In this document: positions 53,428-64,000 of the stretch, piece by piece
Numbering within the stretch: position 1 is the first letter of the stretch
Layout: the number at the start of each line of letters is the position of its first letter
Origin: WTKG01 sp963735005
GTDB lineage: Bacteria > Actinomycetota > Actinomycetes > Actinomycetales > Demequinaceae
Assembly: GCA_963735005.1 (NCBI GenBank)
Contig: CAVTJA010000005.1
Span: 372,001-436,000, forward strand
Length of the DNA: 64,000 nucleotides
Direction: 5' to 3'
The notes under the pieces: generated by a model
The model's database searches: none
What the model saw: only the letters and a program-made list of their open reading frames with translations
What the model was told of the DNA's origin: nothing
Program-made: the position numbers and the translations under genes

Positions 53428-54630
53428 CTAGTCCTTGTCAGTGTTCGGCGCGGGGAGGTCGAGCATCCGGTCGAGCGCGACCTTCGCCTGCGCGGTGGTC
53501 TCCGGGTCCACGACGATGCGGTTGGGAACCTCGCCGGCAACAAGCTGCTCCATTGCCCACACCAGGTGGGGCAGGTCGATCCTGTTCATGGTTGAGCAGA
53601 AGCACACCGTGTCCTCGAGGAACATGATCGTCTTGTCGAGGTGCGCGTTCGCGAGCCGGCGCACGAGGTTCAACTCCGTGCCGATCACCCAGGCGCTGCC
53701 AGGCTCGGCCGCCTCGATGGTCTTGATGATGTATTCGGTGGAGCCCACGTAGTCCGCGTTCACCACGACCTCGTGAGCGCACTCCGGGTGCACAAGCACG
53801 TTGATCCCCGGCACCTTGGCGCGGGCGGCGTCCACGTGCTCCTTGCGGAACCGGCCGTGCACCGAGCAGTGGCCGCGCCACAGGATCACGCGCGCCGCCT
53901 GTAGCTGTTCGATGGTGTTGCCCCCAAGCGGCTTGCGCGGGTCGTACAGCACGCAGTCGTTGAGGCTCAGCCCGAGTTGGAGCACGGCGGTGTTGCGGCC
54001 AAGGTGCTGGTCGGGGAAGAACATCACCTTGCCGTCGCCCTCGACTCCGCCCACTTGGTCGAATGCCCAGCGCAGCGCGACCTCGGCGTTCGAGGATGTG
54101 CACACCACGCCGCGATTACGGCCGCAGAACGCCTTGATGGCCGCCGTCGAGTTCATGTAGGTGACCGGGATGGTCTGGTCGGTGACGCCCGCCTCGGCGA
54201 GCGCGCCCCAGGCGTCCTCCACCTGGCTGATGTCAGCCATGTCCGCCATCGAGCAGCCTGCGGCCATGTCGGGGAGGACCACCGCTTGGTGGTCGCCGGT
54301 GAGGATGTCCGCGCTCTCGGCCATGAAGTGCACGCCGCAGAAGATGATGAACTCGGCCTCGGGCCGTGCGGCGGCCTCGCGCGCGAGCTTGAAGGAGTCG
54401 CCCGTGACGTCGGCAAACTTGATGACCTCGTCGCGCTGATAGTGGTGGCCGAGGATGAACGCGCGCGAGCCGAGCGCCTCGCGGGCGGCGACAGCGCGCT
54501 CCATCAGGTTGGGGTCGCTGGGCGCGGGAAGGTCTCCGGGGCAGTCCACACCTTTCTCGGAGCGGCCGTCGCGGCCCTCCCCGAGAAGCAGCAGTGCCGA
54601 CGGGCGGGGTTCGTCAAATGTCGAGGTCAC
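53428..54630 (-). CDS. nadA: Quinolinate synthase
   Basis: Condenses iminoaspartate with dihydroxyacetone phosphate to quinolinate, the NAD precursor, on a 4Fe-4S cluster. The 400-residue chain carries the three cluster cysteines in AAGCSMADMADI, HPECAHEVV and VCFCSTMNRID, and ILGHHYQRDEVIKFADVTGDS. Together with nadE it gives a de novo NAD route; nadB and nadC are not in the window. Confidence 0.95.
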   Translation of the reverse strand: MTSTFDEPRPSALLLLGEGRDGRSEKGVDCPGDLPAPSDPNLMERAVAAREALGSRAFILGHHYQRDEVIKFADVTGDSFKLAREAAARPEAEFIIFCGVHFMAESADILTGDHQAVVLPDMAAGCSMADMADISQVEDAWGALAEAGVTDQTIPVTYMNSTAAIKAFCGRNRGVVCTSSNAEVALRWAFDQVGGVEGDGKVMFFPDQHLGRNTAVLQLGLSLNDCVLYDPRKPLGGNTIEQLQAARVILWRGHCSVHGRFRKEHVDAARAKVPGINVLVHPECAHEVVVNADYVGSTEYIIKTIEAAEPGSAWVIGTELNLVRRLANAHLDKTIMFLEDTVCFCSTMNRIDLPHLVWAMEQLVAGEVPNRIVVDPETTAQAKVALDRMLDLPAPNTDKD

Positions 54631-54669
54631 GTCTTCATTCTGACACGCGGCTACGGCAGACTGTCCGCC

Positions 54670-55665
54670 ATGCGCGTGGTCATCAGCACTGAAGCGTGGC
54701 CAGAGAAGGACGGCACCCTTGTGTCGGCCTCAACTGTGCGCGCGCTGGTGCAGGTGGCGTGGACGGCGACGAACCGAGACGTGACGCTCGACGTGTTCGC
54801 CACCGGCGGCGGGGGGCCACGCTGGATCGACGACCTTCCCGGCAAACGAGTGACGGTGGGCGGCGCCGAGGCGGTAGAGACCGAGCAGGGCATGGTGCTC
54901 GGGCCCAACGATGGCGAGACGCGGTGGAACCCTTCTGACCTCGCCGCCGCGCTGCTCGGCCTCGGTGCGTCCGCCGAGCGCGACAAACACGTCCTGCCCG
55001 TCATCGTGCCGCTTGGAGACGAGCCCCCCGCGGGCGACGCCGCCGACCTGTGGGGCGGCTCGCTCGAGGCGATGCGGTTCGGCACTCGCAAACTTGCGTT
55101 GCGGGCACTCGTGGGGAGTCAGCGGCCGTTGCTGGGGTTCAAGGGAATGGCGGCACACACGATGCTGCGGCGCGAGCATGACCCCGCGATCGCCACCGCT
55201 GCCCAGGAGCAGGAGCGCCGCTGGGCGGACATCGCACGGGCGGGCGACGCGCTCGCGGCGCGCACCACGCTGCTTGGCCCGTCGCGACTGTCTGACGCAC
55301 CCGGCTCCGGGGCGGCGGGCGGGCTCGCATATTGCCTTGCCGCGTTTGGCGCGGAACTGACGGCTGGCTCGGCTTTCGTGGCGGACGTCGCGCACCTTCA
55401 CTCACGGCTGGAGGGCGCGGACGTGGCGGTAGCGATCGCGGGGAGCGGTTCGCACGCCGACCTCGACGAGGGCTCCGTGGCGCCCATGGCAGAGGAGGCG
55501 GCGAGGTTGGGGATTCCATGCGTGCTTGTTGCGCCCGCCGTCGACGTCGGCAAGCGCGGCCTGATGGCGGCTGGCGTGAGCGCGGCGTTCGCGGCGGGGG
55601 AGGGGCTCGACGCTCTCGAGTCCCAGGTGGCCCGCGTAGCCCAGACATGGACGCCCGCGCGGTGA
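54670..55665 (+). CDS. Glycerate kinase family protein
   Basis: A 331-residue protein of the GlxK/glycerate kinase superfamily: LGPSRLSDAPGSGAAGGLAY in the middle, GSGSHADLDEG resembling the family TGEG-type loop, and a Rossmann-like C-terminal part. Actinobacterial members at this position, between nadA and erpA, are shorter and more divergent than E. coli GlxK, and the substrate is not confirmed. Confidence 0.75.
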   Translation: MRVVISTEAWPEKDGTLVSASTVRALVQVAWTATNRDVTLDVFATGGGGPRWIDDLPGKRVTVGGAEAVETEQGMVLGPNDGETRWNPSDLAAALLGLGASAERDKHVLPVIVPLGDEPPAGDAADLWGGSLEAMRFGTRKLALRALVGSQRPLLGFKGMAAHTMLRREHDPAIATAAQEQERRWADIARAGDALAARTTLLGPSRLSDAPGSGAAGGLAYCLAAFGAELTAGSAFVADVAHLHSRLEGADVAVAIAGSGSHADLDEGSVAPMAEEAARLGIPCVLVAPAVDVGKRGLMAAGVSAAFAAGEGLDALESQVARVAQTWTPAR

Positions 55666-55922
55666 CGCCCGCGTGGCGGGGCTGGACCCTCTCGAGCATC
55701 GTCTTGCCCGCCGCCTGCGCAATCCTGGGCGCATTCGTGTTCACCCAGCCCGAGGCCGTGCTGCGGCTCTTCGGGCTACACATCGACGATTCGGTGGATC
55801 CCGAGGCGTTCGCTCTCGTGTTCAGGTGGCTGGGAGTGGGGCCGATACTGCTGGCGGTGCTGCTCGTGGCGCTCGGGGCGCGCCGCGCGCGCAGGCATCG
55901 GGACCAAGGATTCAGGGAATAG
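55647..55922 (+). CDS. Small two-helix membrane protein
   Basis: A 91-residue protein with hydrophobic helices near residues 15-35 and 62-82 and a basic tail. Its ATG lies within the last codons of the glycerate kinase gene, so translation is coupled. No family recognised. Confidence 0.6.
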   Translation: MDARAVTPAWRGWTLSSIVLPAACAILGAFVFTQPEAVLRLFGLHIDDSVDPEAFALVFRWLGVGPILLAVLLVALGARRARRHRDQGFRE

Positions 55923-55972
55923 CGCGGCGAACGCGTACGCTATGACATAGACACGCAGTGAAGGGAGCCGCT

Positions 55973-56326
55973 ATGACGGACACCGCAACCGAGAACGCCA
56001 CCCACGGGGTCACCATCACCGATGGCGCCGCCGCGAAGGTGAAGAGCCTCCTCGCCCAGGAAGGCCGCGACGACCTCCGTCTGCGCCTCTCCGTTCAGCC
56101 GGGCGGCTGCTCAGGACTCATCTACCAGCTCTACTTCGACGAGCGGACGCTCGACGGGGACGCCGTGCGTGACTTCGACGGCGTTGGCGTGGTCGTGGAC
56201 AAGATGTCGGTTCCGTACCTCGACGGTGCGAAGATCGACTTCTCGGACACGATCGAGAAGCAGGGCTTCACGATCGACAACCCCAACGCGTCGCACTCGT
56301 GCGCGTGCGGGGACTCTTTCAGCTAG
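55973..56326 (+). CDS. erpA: Iron-sulfur cluster insertion protein, ErpA/HesB type
   Basis: Carries Fe-S clusters to apoproteins such as LipA or NadA. The 117-residue A-type carrier has QPGGCSGLIYQLYFDE and the closing SHSCACGDSFS, giving the three conserved cysteines. AAGGGAG lies 8 bases before the ATG at 55973. Confidence 0.92.
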   Translation: MTDTATENATHGVTITDGAAAKVKSLLAQEGRDDLRLRLSVQPGGCSGLIYQLYFDERTLDGDAVRDFDGVGVVVDKMSVPYLDGAKIDFSDTIEKQGFTIDNPNASHSCACGDSFS

Positions 56327-56357
56327 TCATTGGCGGGTGTTTCGCCCGCGCTCAAGG

Positions 56358-56395
56358 ACGGGCGGCACCCCCTGGGGTTGCCGCCCGTTTCGTTT
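56358..56395 (+). terminator. Intrinsic terminator after erpA
   Basis: A strong stem, ACGGGCGGCA paired with TGCCGCCCGT over a short GC-rich loop with one mismatch, followed by TTCGTTT. It also separates the convergent NifS-like gene. Confidence 0.8.
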
Positions 56396-56413
56396 CTGGG
56401 CGCAGTTTTCGCA

Positions 56414-57544
56414 TCAGCGCAGCGGCGCACGCAGCGCGCCAAGCGCATCGGCCAGCGCCGCCGCGAAGGCCGCCGGAGCGTCGTCGTCGACCCCCGGGTG
56501 CAGGCCCAGCCGGATGTTGCCGTCGGTGCCGAGGCCCATCGCGTCGAGCACGTGGCTACGGGGAAAGTCACCTGCGGTGCAGGCGGATCCCGAACCCACC
56601 GCGAAGCCGCGCCGGTCAAGCTCAGCCTGGACCGCCTCGCCGTCCACACCATCGCATACGAGCGTGATCACGTGGGGGAGCGCAGGATCGCCGACGCGCA
56701 CGGCCTGCACCCCGCCGATCCCTTCGGCGAGTTCCGCGAACCGCGCAACGAGCCCAGCCATGCGCGGCCCCTGTTGTGCGCGCGTAGCCTCCCGTTCCTG
56801 GAGGGCGACCGCCGCCGCGAGCGCCGCGGGAACGTTGACGCCGCCTGGCGCCCATGGATTTCCCGGAGATCCGGGGGCCGCGAGCCAGCGGGCGCCTGGC
56901 CGTAGGGAGACCACGCCCAGGCCGCCGGGACCACCCCAATCCGCTGGATGCGCGGCCAGCGCGTCCCAATGGTCGGGCGGGGCGACGTGCCCGATCGAGG
57001 CGGTGGCGTCGACGAACAGCGGGACGCCCGCTGCGCTCGCGGCGCCGGACACTGCGGCGAGTTCCTGGACGCGCCCGGTCTCGCGGTTGGCGTGCTGCAC
57101 CGCGGCAACGGCCACGCCATCGCGCGACACGGCGTCGGCGAGCTGTGTGACGTCCAGGGCTCCGGTCGCGTCCACCGCAACGGTGTCGACGGCATCGGGT
57201 GCAATGGCGGACGCCGTCTCAAGCACGGCGACTCGCTCGACGGCGGTCACCACGACGCGGCTAGCGCCGCGGCGCGCCCGAGCCAGCCCCGCCAGCGCCA
57301 GCGACAGCGCCGTGTACGGCGAATGGGTGAATCGCGTGAGCTCTGGACGGGCGCGAAAGACGGCCGCGATCTCTTCTCGAGCGCCGTCCACGAGCGCACG
57401 TGCGGCGCGGGATTCGGAGTGCAGACGCGACGGCTCCGCCCAGCCGTCGTCGATGGCGGCCAAATAGGCCGCGCGCGTTCGCGCAGATAGGGGCGCGGAG
57501 CCGGCCGCGTCAAGGAACTCGCGCGACGCCCGCAATTCCGCCAT
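56414..57544 (-). CDS. Cysteine desulfurase-like protein lacking the PLP lysine
   Basis: A 376-residue fold-type I PLP enzyme homologue of the NifS group. It keeps the stacking histidine (VQHANRETG, His151), the PLP aspartate (VDATASIG, Asp179) and the reactive cysteine (GSGSACTAGD, Cys322). At the cofactor lysine, normally in SGHKxxGPKGxG, it reads HPADWGGPGGLG, with Asp202 in place of Lys. The gene is otherwise intact. It lies beside erpA, which fits Fe-S biology, but normal desulfurase chemistry should not be possible without that lysine. Confidence 0.85.
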   Translation of the reverse strand: MAELRASREFLDAAGSAPLSARTRAAYLAAIDDGWAEPSRLHSESRAARALVDGAREEIAAVFRARPELTRFTHSPYTALSLALAGLARARRGASRVVVTAVERVAVLETASAIAPDAVDTVAVDATGALDVTQLADAVSRDGVAVAAVQHANRETGRVQELAAVSGAASAAGVPLFVDATASIGHVAPPDHWDALAAHPADWGGPGGLGVVSLRPGARWLAAPGSPGNPWAPGGVNVPAALAAAVALQEREATRAQQGPRMAGLVARFAELAEGIGGVQAVRVGDPALPHVITLVCDGVDGEAVQAELDRRGFAVGSGSACTAGDFPRSHVLDAMGLGTDGNIRLGLHPGVDDDAPAAFAAALADALGALRAPLR

Positions 57545-57576
57545 GAGTGCACCCTAACCCGCGCTAGACTTCCCGT

Positions 57577-58428
57577 GTGTCCAATAACAAGACCTCGCGT
57601 AGGGGTACTCGGACGACGTTGACGGTCGCGCTCACAGCGGTAGTTGTGACGCTTGCTGGCTGCTCTACTGGCGCCGAGAACGGCGGATTGCCGAGCTCCC
57701 CTGGAATCACCAATCACACCGGAACCGTCATCAACCTGTGGAACGGCGCCTGGATCGCCGCCCTCGTGGTCGGCGTCATCACCTGGGGGCTCATCCTGTG
57801 GGCCGTCGTGGTGTACCGCAGGCGCAAGGGCGACAACAAGTTGCCCAAGCAGACGCGGGTGAACCTTCCGCTGGAACTCATGTACACCGTCGTGCCGCTG
57901 ATCATGATCGGCGTCCTCTTCAAGTGGACCGCGCAGACGGCGTGGGAGGTCACGGATACCAGCCAGCCCGCAGACCTGCACGTTGAGGCCATCGGCAAGC
58001 AGTGGTCCTGGGACTTCAACTACACGGACGACGACGTCTACTTGGCCGGAGTTCAGGCCAACCTGACGGGCCAGGAGGGTGTCCGCGACACCCTCCCCAC
58101 GCTCTACCTGCCGGTGAACGAGAGCGTCCTCATCTCGGTTGAGTCGCGCGACGTGATCCACTCCTTCTGGATTCCCGCGTTCCTGTACAAGATTGACGCG
58201 ATCCCTGGGCGCCACAATGCCTTCCAGGTGACGCCCACTGAACTGGGCACCTACACCGGCAAGTGTGCCGAACTGTGCGGAGAGTTCCACGCCTCGATGC
58301 TGTTCACCGTCAAGGTTGTCACCCGCGAGGAGTACGACGCCTATATTCAGTCGTTGCGCGACAAGGGCAACGTGGGAAGCATCGGGCTCGAATACAACCG
58401 TCAAGCCGCTGACCAGGAGGGCAAGTAG
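57577..58428 (+). CDS. ctaC: Cytochrome c oxidase subunit II
   Basis: Receives electrons from cytochrome c at the CuA centre. The 283-residue precursor has a lipoprotein-like signal ending LAGCSTG, two helices (about 47-70 and 95-117), and the cupredoxin domain with HSFWIP and CAELCGEFHASM carrying the CuA ligands. GTG start. First gene of the ctaC-ctaD-ctaF operon. Confidence 0.95.
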   Translation: MSNNKTSRRGTRTTLTVALTAVVVTLAGCSTGAENGGLPSSPGITNHTGTVINLWNGAWIAALVVGVITWGLILWAVVVYRRRKGDNKLPKQTRVNLPLELMYTVVPLIMIGVLFKWTAQTAWEVTDTSQPADLHVEAIGKQWSWDFNYTDDDVYLAGVQANLTGQEGVRDTLPTLYLPVNESVLISVESRDVIHSFWIPAFLYKIDAIPGRHNAFQVTPTELGTYTGKCAELCGEFHASMLFTVKVVTREEYDAYIQSLRDKGNVGSIGLEYNRQAADQEGK

Positions 58429-60081
58429 ATGGCCGCCTATACCGAGGTAACTGGGGCTAAGCGCCGCGGCTCGGTGATCATCAAGTGGATCACGTCCACC
58501 GATCACAAGACCATCGGCTACATGTACCTCGGGACGTCGTTCCTGTTCTTCCTTATCGCCGGCCTCATGGCCCTGGTGATGCGCGCCGAGCTCTTCGAGC
58601 CTGGCATCCAGGTGGTGCAGTCGGCCGACCAGTACAACCAGCTGTTCACGATGCACGGCACGATCATGCTGCTGCTGTTCGCGACGCCGCTGTTTGCGGG
58701 CTTCGCCAACGTCATCATGCCGCTGCAGATTGGCGCGCCCGACGTCGCCTTCCCGCGCCTCAACATGTTCGCGTACTGGCTGTACCTGTTCGGTGGCCTT
58801 ATCGCGTCTGCTGGCTTCTTCACGCCGCAGGGCGCAGCTTCATTCGGCTGGTTCGCGTACACGCCGCTGTCGACCGAGATCTACTCGCCGTCGCTCGGCG
58901 CCGACTTGTGGGTGTTCGGCCTCGCCATGGGTGGTTTCGGAACCATCCTCGGTGCCGTCAACTTCATCACCACCATCGTCACCATGCGCGCGCCCGGCAT
59001 GACCATGTTCCGCATGCCGATCTTCACGTGGAACACGCTCGTCACTTCGCTGCTGGTGCTGATGGCGTTCCCGCCGCTTGCCTCGGCGCTGCTTGCGCTA
59101 GGCTCCGACCGCACGCTCGGGTCCCAGGTGTTCAACCCGGACTACGGAGGCGCGATCCTCTGGCAACACCTGTTCTGGTTCTTCGGCCACCCCGAGGTCT
59201 ACATCATCGCGTTGCCCTTCTTCGGCATCGTGACGGAGATCCTCCCGGTGTTTAGCCGCAAGCCGCTGTTCGGCTATCACGGCCTCGTGTATGCGACAGT
59301 GTCGATCGCCGCGCTGTCCGTTACCGTCTGGGCACACCACATGTATGTCACGGGCGCGGTGCTGTTGCCGTTCTTCTCGTTTATGACGATGCTCATCGCG
59401 GTGCCAACCGGCGTGAAGTTCTTCAACTGGATTGGCACCATGTGGCGCGGCAAAATCAGCTTTGCGACGCCGATGCTGTGGTCCGTTGGCTTCCTTGTCA
59501 CCTTCCTGTTCGGTGGACTTACCGGCATCATCCTGTCGTCGCCGACGCTCGACATCCCGGTGTCCGACTCCTACTTTGTGGTGGCTCACTTCCACTACGT
59601 CGTGTTCGGCACGGTCGTCTTCGCAATGTTCGCGGGCTTCTACTTCTGGTGGCCCAAGATGACCGGCAAGATGCTGCACGAGGGCTGGGGCAAGCTGCAC
59701 TTCTGGCTGCTGTTCATCGGGTTCCACACCACCTTCCTGATCCAGCACTGGCTGGGCGCAGACGGCATGGCGCGACGCTACGTCGACTATCTGCCCGAAG
59801 ACGGCTTCACCCGCATGAACCAGGTGTCGACCATCGGGTCCGTCATCCTGGCGCTGTCGACGCTGCCGTTCTTGTGGAACGTCTACCGCACGGCCAAGAA
59901 AGGCAAGAAGGTCGAGGTCGACGACCCGTGGGGCTACGGCAACTCGCTCGAGTGGGCCACGTCCTGCCCGCCGCCACGCCACAACTTCACCTCGCTGCCG
60001 CGCATCCGTTCGGAGCGCCCGGCGTTCGACCTCCACCACCCGGAGGCCGCCAAGATCGACCACGACGCTGAGAGTCACTAG
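58429..60081 (+). CDS. ctaD: Cytochrome c oxidase subunit I
   Basis: Haem-copper core of the aa3 oxidase, 550 residues and about twelve helices. Ligand-bearing stretches are FTMHGTIMLLLFATP (haem a His), WQHLFWFFGHPEVYI (CuB His and Tyr), WAHHMYVTG (paired CuB His) and VVAHFHYVVFG (haem His). One base separates it from ctaC's stop. Confidence 0.97.
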   Translation: MAAYTEVTGAKRRGSVIIKWITSTDHKTIGYMYLGTSFLFFLIAGLMALVMRAELFEPGIQVVQSADQYNQLFTMHGTIMLLLFATPLFAGFANVIMPLQIGAPDVAFPRLNMFAYWLYLFGGLIASAGFFTPQGAASFGWFAYTPLSTEIYSPSLGADLWVFGLAMGGFGTILGAVNFITTIVTMRAPGMTMFRMPIFTWNTLVTSLLVLMAFPPLASALLALGSDRTLGSQVFNPDYGGAILWQHLFWFFGHPEVYIIALPFFGIVTEILPVFSRKPLFGYHGLVYATVSIAALSVTVWAHHMYVTGAVLLPFFSFMTMLIAVPTGVKFFNWIGTMWRGKISFATPMLWSVGFLVTFLFGGLTGIILSSPTLDIPVSDSYFVVAHFHYVVFGTVVFAMFAGFYFWWPKMTGKMLHEGWGKLHFWLLFIGFHTTFLIQHWLGADGMARRYVDYLPEDGFTRMNQVSTIGSVILALSTLPFLWNVYRTAKKGKKVEVDDPWGYGNSLEWATSCPPPRHNFTSLPRIRSERPAFDLHHPEAAKIDHDAESH

Positions 60082-60092
60082 GGGGTCCGGCC

Positions 60093-60494
60093 GTGCGCAA
60101 CGAATCGACCATTTTCAACCTGTCGGGCGCCTTCTTCCTGTTGATGGCGATCATTTACGGGTTGCTGACGCACTTCAAGGAGCTCGTGGGCTTCCCGGCG
60201 ATCCTGTTGACGTCGTTCCTCGCGCTCATGATGGGCGTGTACTTCCGCATGCTCGCGAAGCGCCACGGCGCACGCCCTGAAGACCGCGGCGACGGCGAGA
60301 TCGCCGAGCTGCCTGGCGAGCAGGGCGTCTACTCGCCCTGGAGTTGGTGGCCGCTCGTGCTCGCGCTCTCCGCCGCGATGGGCTTCCTCGCCCTTGCCGC
60401 CGGCTGGTGGATCATGGTGCCCGCTGCGATGGCGGCGGCGGTCGGGCTCACCGGCTGGGTGTTCGAGTTCTCGCGCGGGCAGCACGAGCACTAA
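60093..60494 (+). CDS. ctaF: Cytochrome c oxidase subunit IV, actinobacterial type
   Basis: A 133-residue membrane subunit found with actinobacterial aa3 oxidases. Four hydrophobic helices are visible (about 10-28, 33-48, 85-103 and 107-125); GVYSPWSWWPLVLALSAAMG is the family signature. GTG start 11 bases after the ctaD stop. qcrCAB, which often follow, are absent from this window. Confidence 0.92.
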   Translation: MRNESTIFNLSGAFFLLMAIIYGLLTHFKELVGFPAILLTSFLALMMGVYFRMLAKRHGARPEDRGDGEIAELPGEQGVYSPWSWWPLVLALSAAMGFLALAAGWWIMVPAAMAAAVGLTGWVFEFSRGQHEH

Positions 60495-60504
60495 AGGGTC
60501 GCTC

Positions 60505-60644
60505 GGGATTGGTGGTCGCGCTTCTCGGCGCGGTCAGGCTTGATCCCCTCCAAGCGCGACCACCAATCCCTCGCTCAAGTCGTAGGACGCACCCCACGGC
60601 GCGGTCAGGCTTGATCCCCTCGAAGCGCGACCACCAATCCCTCG
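60505..60644. repeat. Intergenic inverted and direct repeat cluster behind ctaF
   Basis: A perfect 19-base inverted pair, GGGATTGGTGGTCGCGCTT (60505-60523) and its complement (60552-60570), flanks a 28-base centre. The centre plus right arm, 60526-60573, recurs as a direct copy at 60597-60644 with one mismatch in 48 bases, so the arm is present three times. No coding frame fits. This looks like a REP/MITE-type element or a regulatory array. Confidence 0.8.
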
Positions 60645-60745
60645 GCGAACTGCGAGTTTGTGGCGTTGTTCACTGCGTCGACCGTGACCTCTCGCGGCAC
60701 CCCGGCGATTACGTCAGTGACAAACATCGGAAGGGGAGATCCAGC

Positions 60746-61513
60746 ATGACTTCACGCATTGCCACGAGAGCCCTCGCGACATTTGCCGGGGCATCGCTCA
60801 TCGCACTGTCCGCGACCGTCGCATTTGCAGACGACGAGAACGATGGCACTGACTCAGGAGGCCCGTCTGGGCACACTCCTTGCGTCACCGAGACCGCTCC
60901 CTCCCCGTCGCCCTCCGCGACGACGGAAGGCCCCGCTGCAGACATCGCACACTACGTGGCCCCTGGCCGCGCCGTGAGCTTCGACCGCCCCGAGGGCAAG
61001 GGCAAGCCCGACAAGGCCGACAAGTCGCACGGCAAGTCAGGCGAGGCCCACGGCAAGCCCGACAAGGCCGACAAGACGCACGGCAAGTCAGGCGAGGCCC
61101 ACGGCAAGCCCGACAAGTGCGCCAAGGCGGCCGACAAGATCGCCCGCGACGAGCTCAAGGCGGCCATCAAGGAATCCGGCGGCAACTGGGGCATGGAGAT
61201 GAGCCGTGACGCTCACGTCCGCGTCGCCACCAAGCTCGCCGCGCGCCTCGACTTCCTGCCTGAGGCTGCCAAGTCCTACGCGATCGTCGTAATGATGCAG
61301 AAGATCGGCGTGAACCTTCCCGAGGACTTCGACATCTCGACGTTGTTCCCCGAGGGATTCGACTTCGAGAAGGTCTACGCGTACATCGACGAAGTCGTGG
61401 CCTTCCACAACAAGGGCACAGACGACGACACCACGGACGACGAGGGCGACCCTACGCCCACGCCAAGCCCCAGCCCGAGCCCCAGCCCGAGCCCCAGTCC
61501 GTCCGCAAGTTAA
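60746..61513 (+). CDS. Secreted protein with tandem repeats and PS tail
   Basis: A 255-residue predicted secreted protein. The signal peptide ends near VAFA-DD. Residues about 86-124 contain two perfect or near-perfect 17-residue units, GKPDKADKSHGKSGEAH and one with Thr for Ser, and a partial third; the DNA copies (61001-61051, 61052-61102) differ at one base. A helical domain follows (WGMEMSRDAHVRVATKLA onward), then an acidic segment and a Pro-Ser/Pro-Thr tail. No family or anchor motif was recognised. AAGGGGAG precedes the ATG. Confidence 0.75.
   Translation: MTSRIATRALATFAGASLIALSATVAFADDENDGTDSGGPSGHTPCVTETAPSPSPSATTEGPAADIAHYVAPGRAVSFDRPEGKGKPDKADKSHGKSGEAHGKPDKADKTHGKSGEAHGKPDKCAKAADKIARDELKAAIKESGGNWGMEMSRDAHVRVATKLAARLDFLPEAAKSYAIVVMMQKIGVNLPEDFDISTLFPEGFDFEKVYAYIDEVVAFHNKGTDDDTTDDEGDPTPTPSPSPSPSPSPSPSAS
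61001..61117 (+). repeat. 51-bp tandem repeat (2.3 copies)
   Basis: Copies at 61001-61051 and 61052-61102 differ by one base; 61103-61117 begins a third. In frame, each encodes 17 residues of the secreted protein. Confidence 0.9.
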
Positions 61514-61528
61514 ACCCACCCCGCACGA

Positions 61529-61568
61529 GACAGAGGGGCGCGACCCGCAAGGGCCGCGCCCCTCTGTC
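61529..61568. terminator. Bidirectional terminator
   Basis: A perfect 14-bp stem, GACAGAGGGGCGCG with its complement, between the stop of the secreted protein and the convergent UvrA-like gene. Confidence 0.85.
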
Positions 61569-61605
61569 ATGCGTGCCGTACCCGTGCCGACGGCCGATGA
61601 CGCGG

Positions 61606-63963
<2,358 letters not shown>

Positions 63964-64000
63964 CGTGGGGCTCCTTGCCTGATCAGACACCAACCAATGG

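Noticed and set aside
60505..60660. CRISPR array
   Set aside because: Only two direct copies with one inverted arm, irregular spacing and no cas gene nearby.

Overview
The window is a compact, gene-dense piece of chromosome from a high-GC actinobacterium. Supporting markers are the homodimeric pyruvate dehydrogenase E1 (aceE) beside a DUF3052 gene, a ROK-type polyphosphate glucokinase, a glnA2-glnE pair, a lipB-lipA-DUF4191 cluster, the actinobacterial cytochrome oxidase subunit IV, and frequent GTG starts. Gene content fits a free-living Micrococcales-type organism, but genus cannot be settled from this sequence alone. About 60 protein genes, one tRNA (Val, anticodon TAC) and the RNase P RNA were found. 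No integrase, transposase, phage gene or CRISPR array was seen, so this is core chromosome.

Layout. 1-2 kb: start of a fatty-acid synthesis cluster (fabD, cut by the window edge) behind a PucR-type regulator resembling FasR. 2-7.3 kb: a membrane protein with a lysine-rich tail, aceE, a DUF3052 gene and a DUF2927 lipoprotein. 7.3-11.7 kb: tRNA-Val, a two-pore-helix ion channel, then a Nif3 / zinc-ribbon / RNase HI / phosphatase / membrane protein operon. 11.6-14 kb: a frameshifted yaaA, an unusual palindrome, rnpB and a DMT transporter. 14-22 kb: lipoprotein, SNF2 helicase, CoA-binding protein, LCP cell-wall ligase and a frameshifted glycogen phosphorylase. 22-30 kb: a redoxin fused to an unknown domain, the map-ppgK pair, small conserved proteins, and an SDR-nadE-panB operon. 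29.6-36.5 kb: nitrogen assimilation (glnA2, glnE, glnA1 with a GlnR-type box). 36.5-39 kb: lipoic acid genes. 39-43.5 kb: an MMPL exporter, a second lysine-tailed membrane protein and a kinase-like receptor. 43.5-47.6 kb: an lpd-sucB-epimerase operon. 47.6-56.4 kb: pepA, pyrD, an aldo-keto reductase, nadA, a glycerate kinase and an ErpA-type iron-sulfur carrier. 56.4-61.5 kb: a NifS-like protein lacking the PLP lysine, the ctaC-ctaD-ctaF oxidase operon, an intergenic repeat cluster and a repeat-bearing secreted protein. 61.6-64 kb: a UvrA-like ATPase.

The genes form a coherent central-metabolism set. AceE, Lpd and SucB are lipoate-dependent complexes, and LipA/LipB make their cofactor. NadA and NadE make NAD; PanB serves CoA. 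GlnE can adenylylate GlnA1, whose target tyrosine is present, whereas GlnA2 has tryptophan there.

The oddest observations are four genes that each need exactly one surplus base skipped, two families of long perfect inverted repeats in intergenic DNA (next to rnpB and behind ctaF), and the cysteine-desulfurase homologue with Asp in place of the catalytic lysine. I did not find a convincing new multi-gene system.
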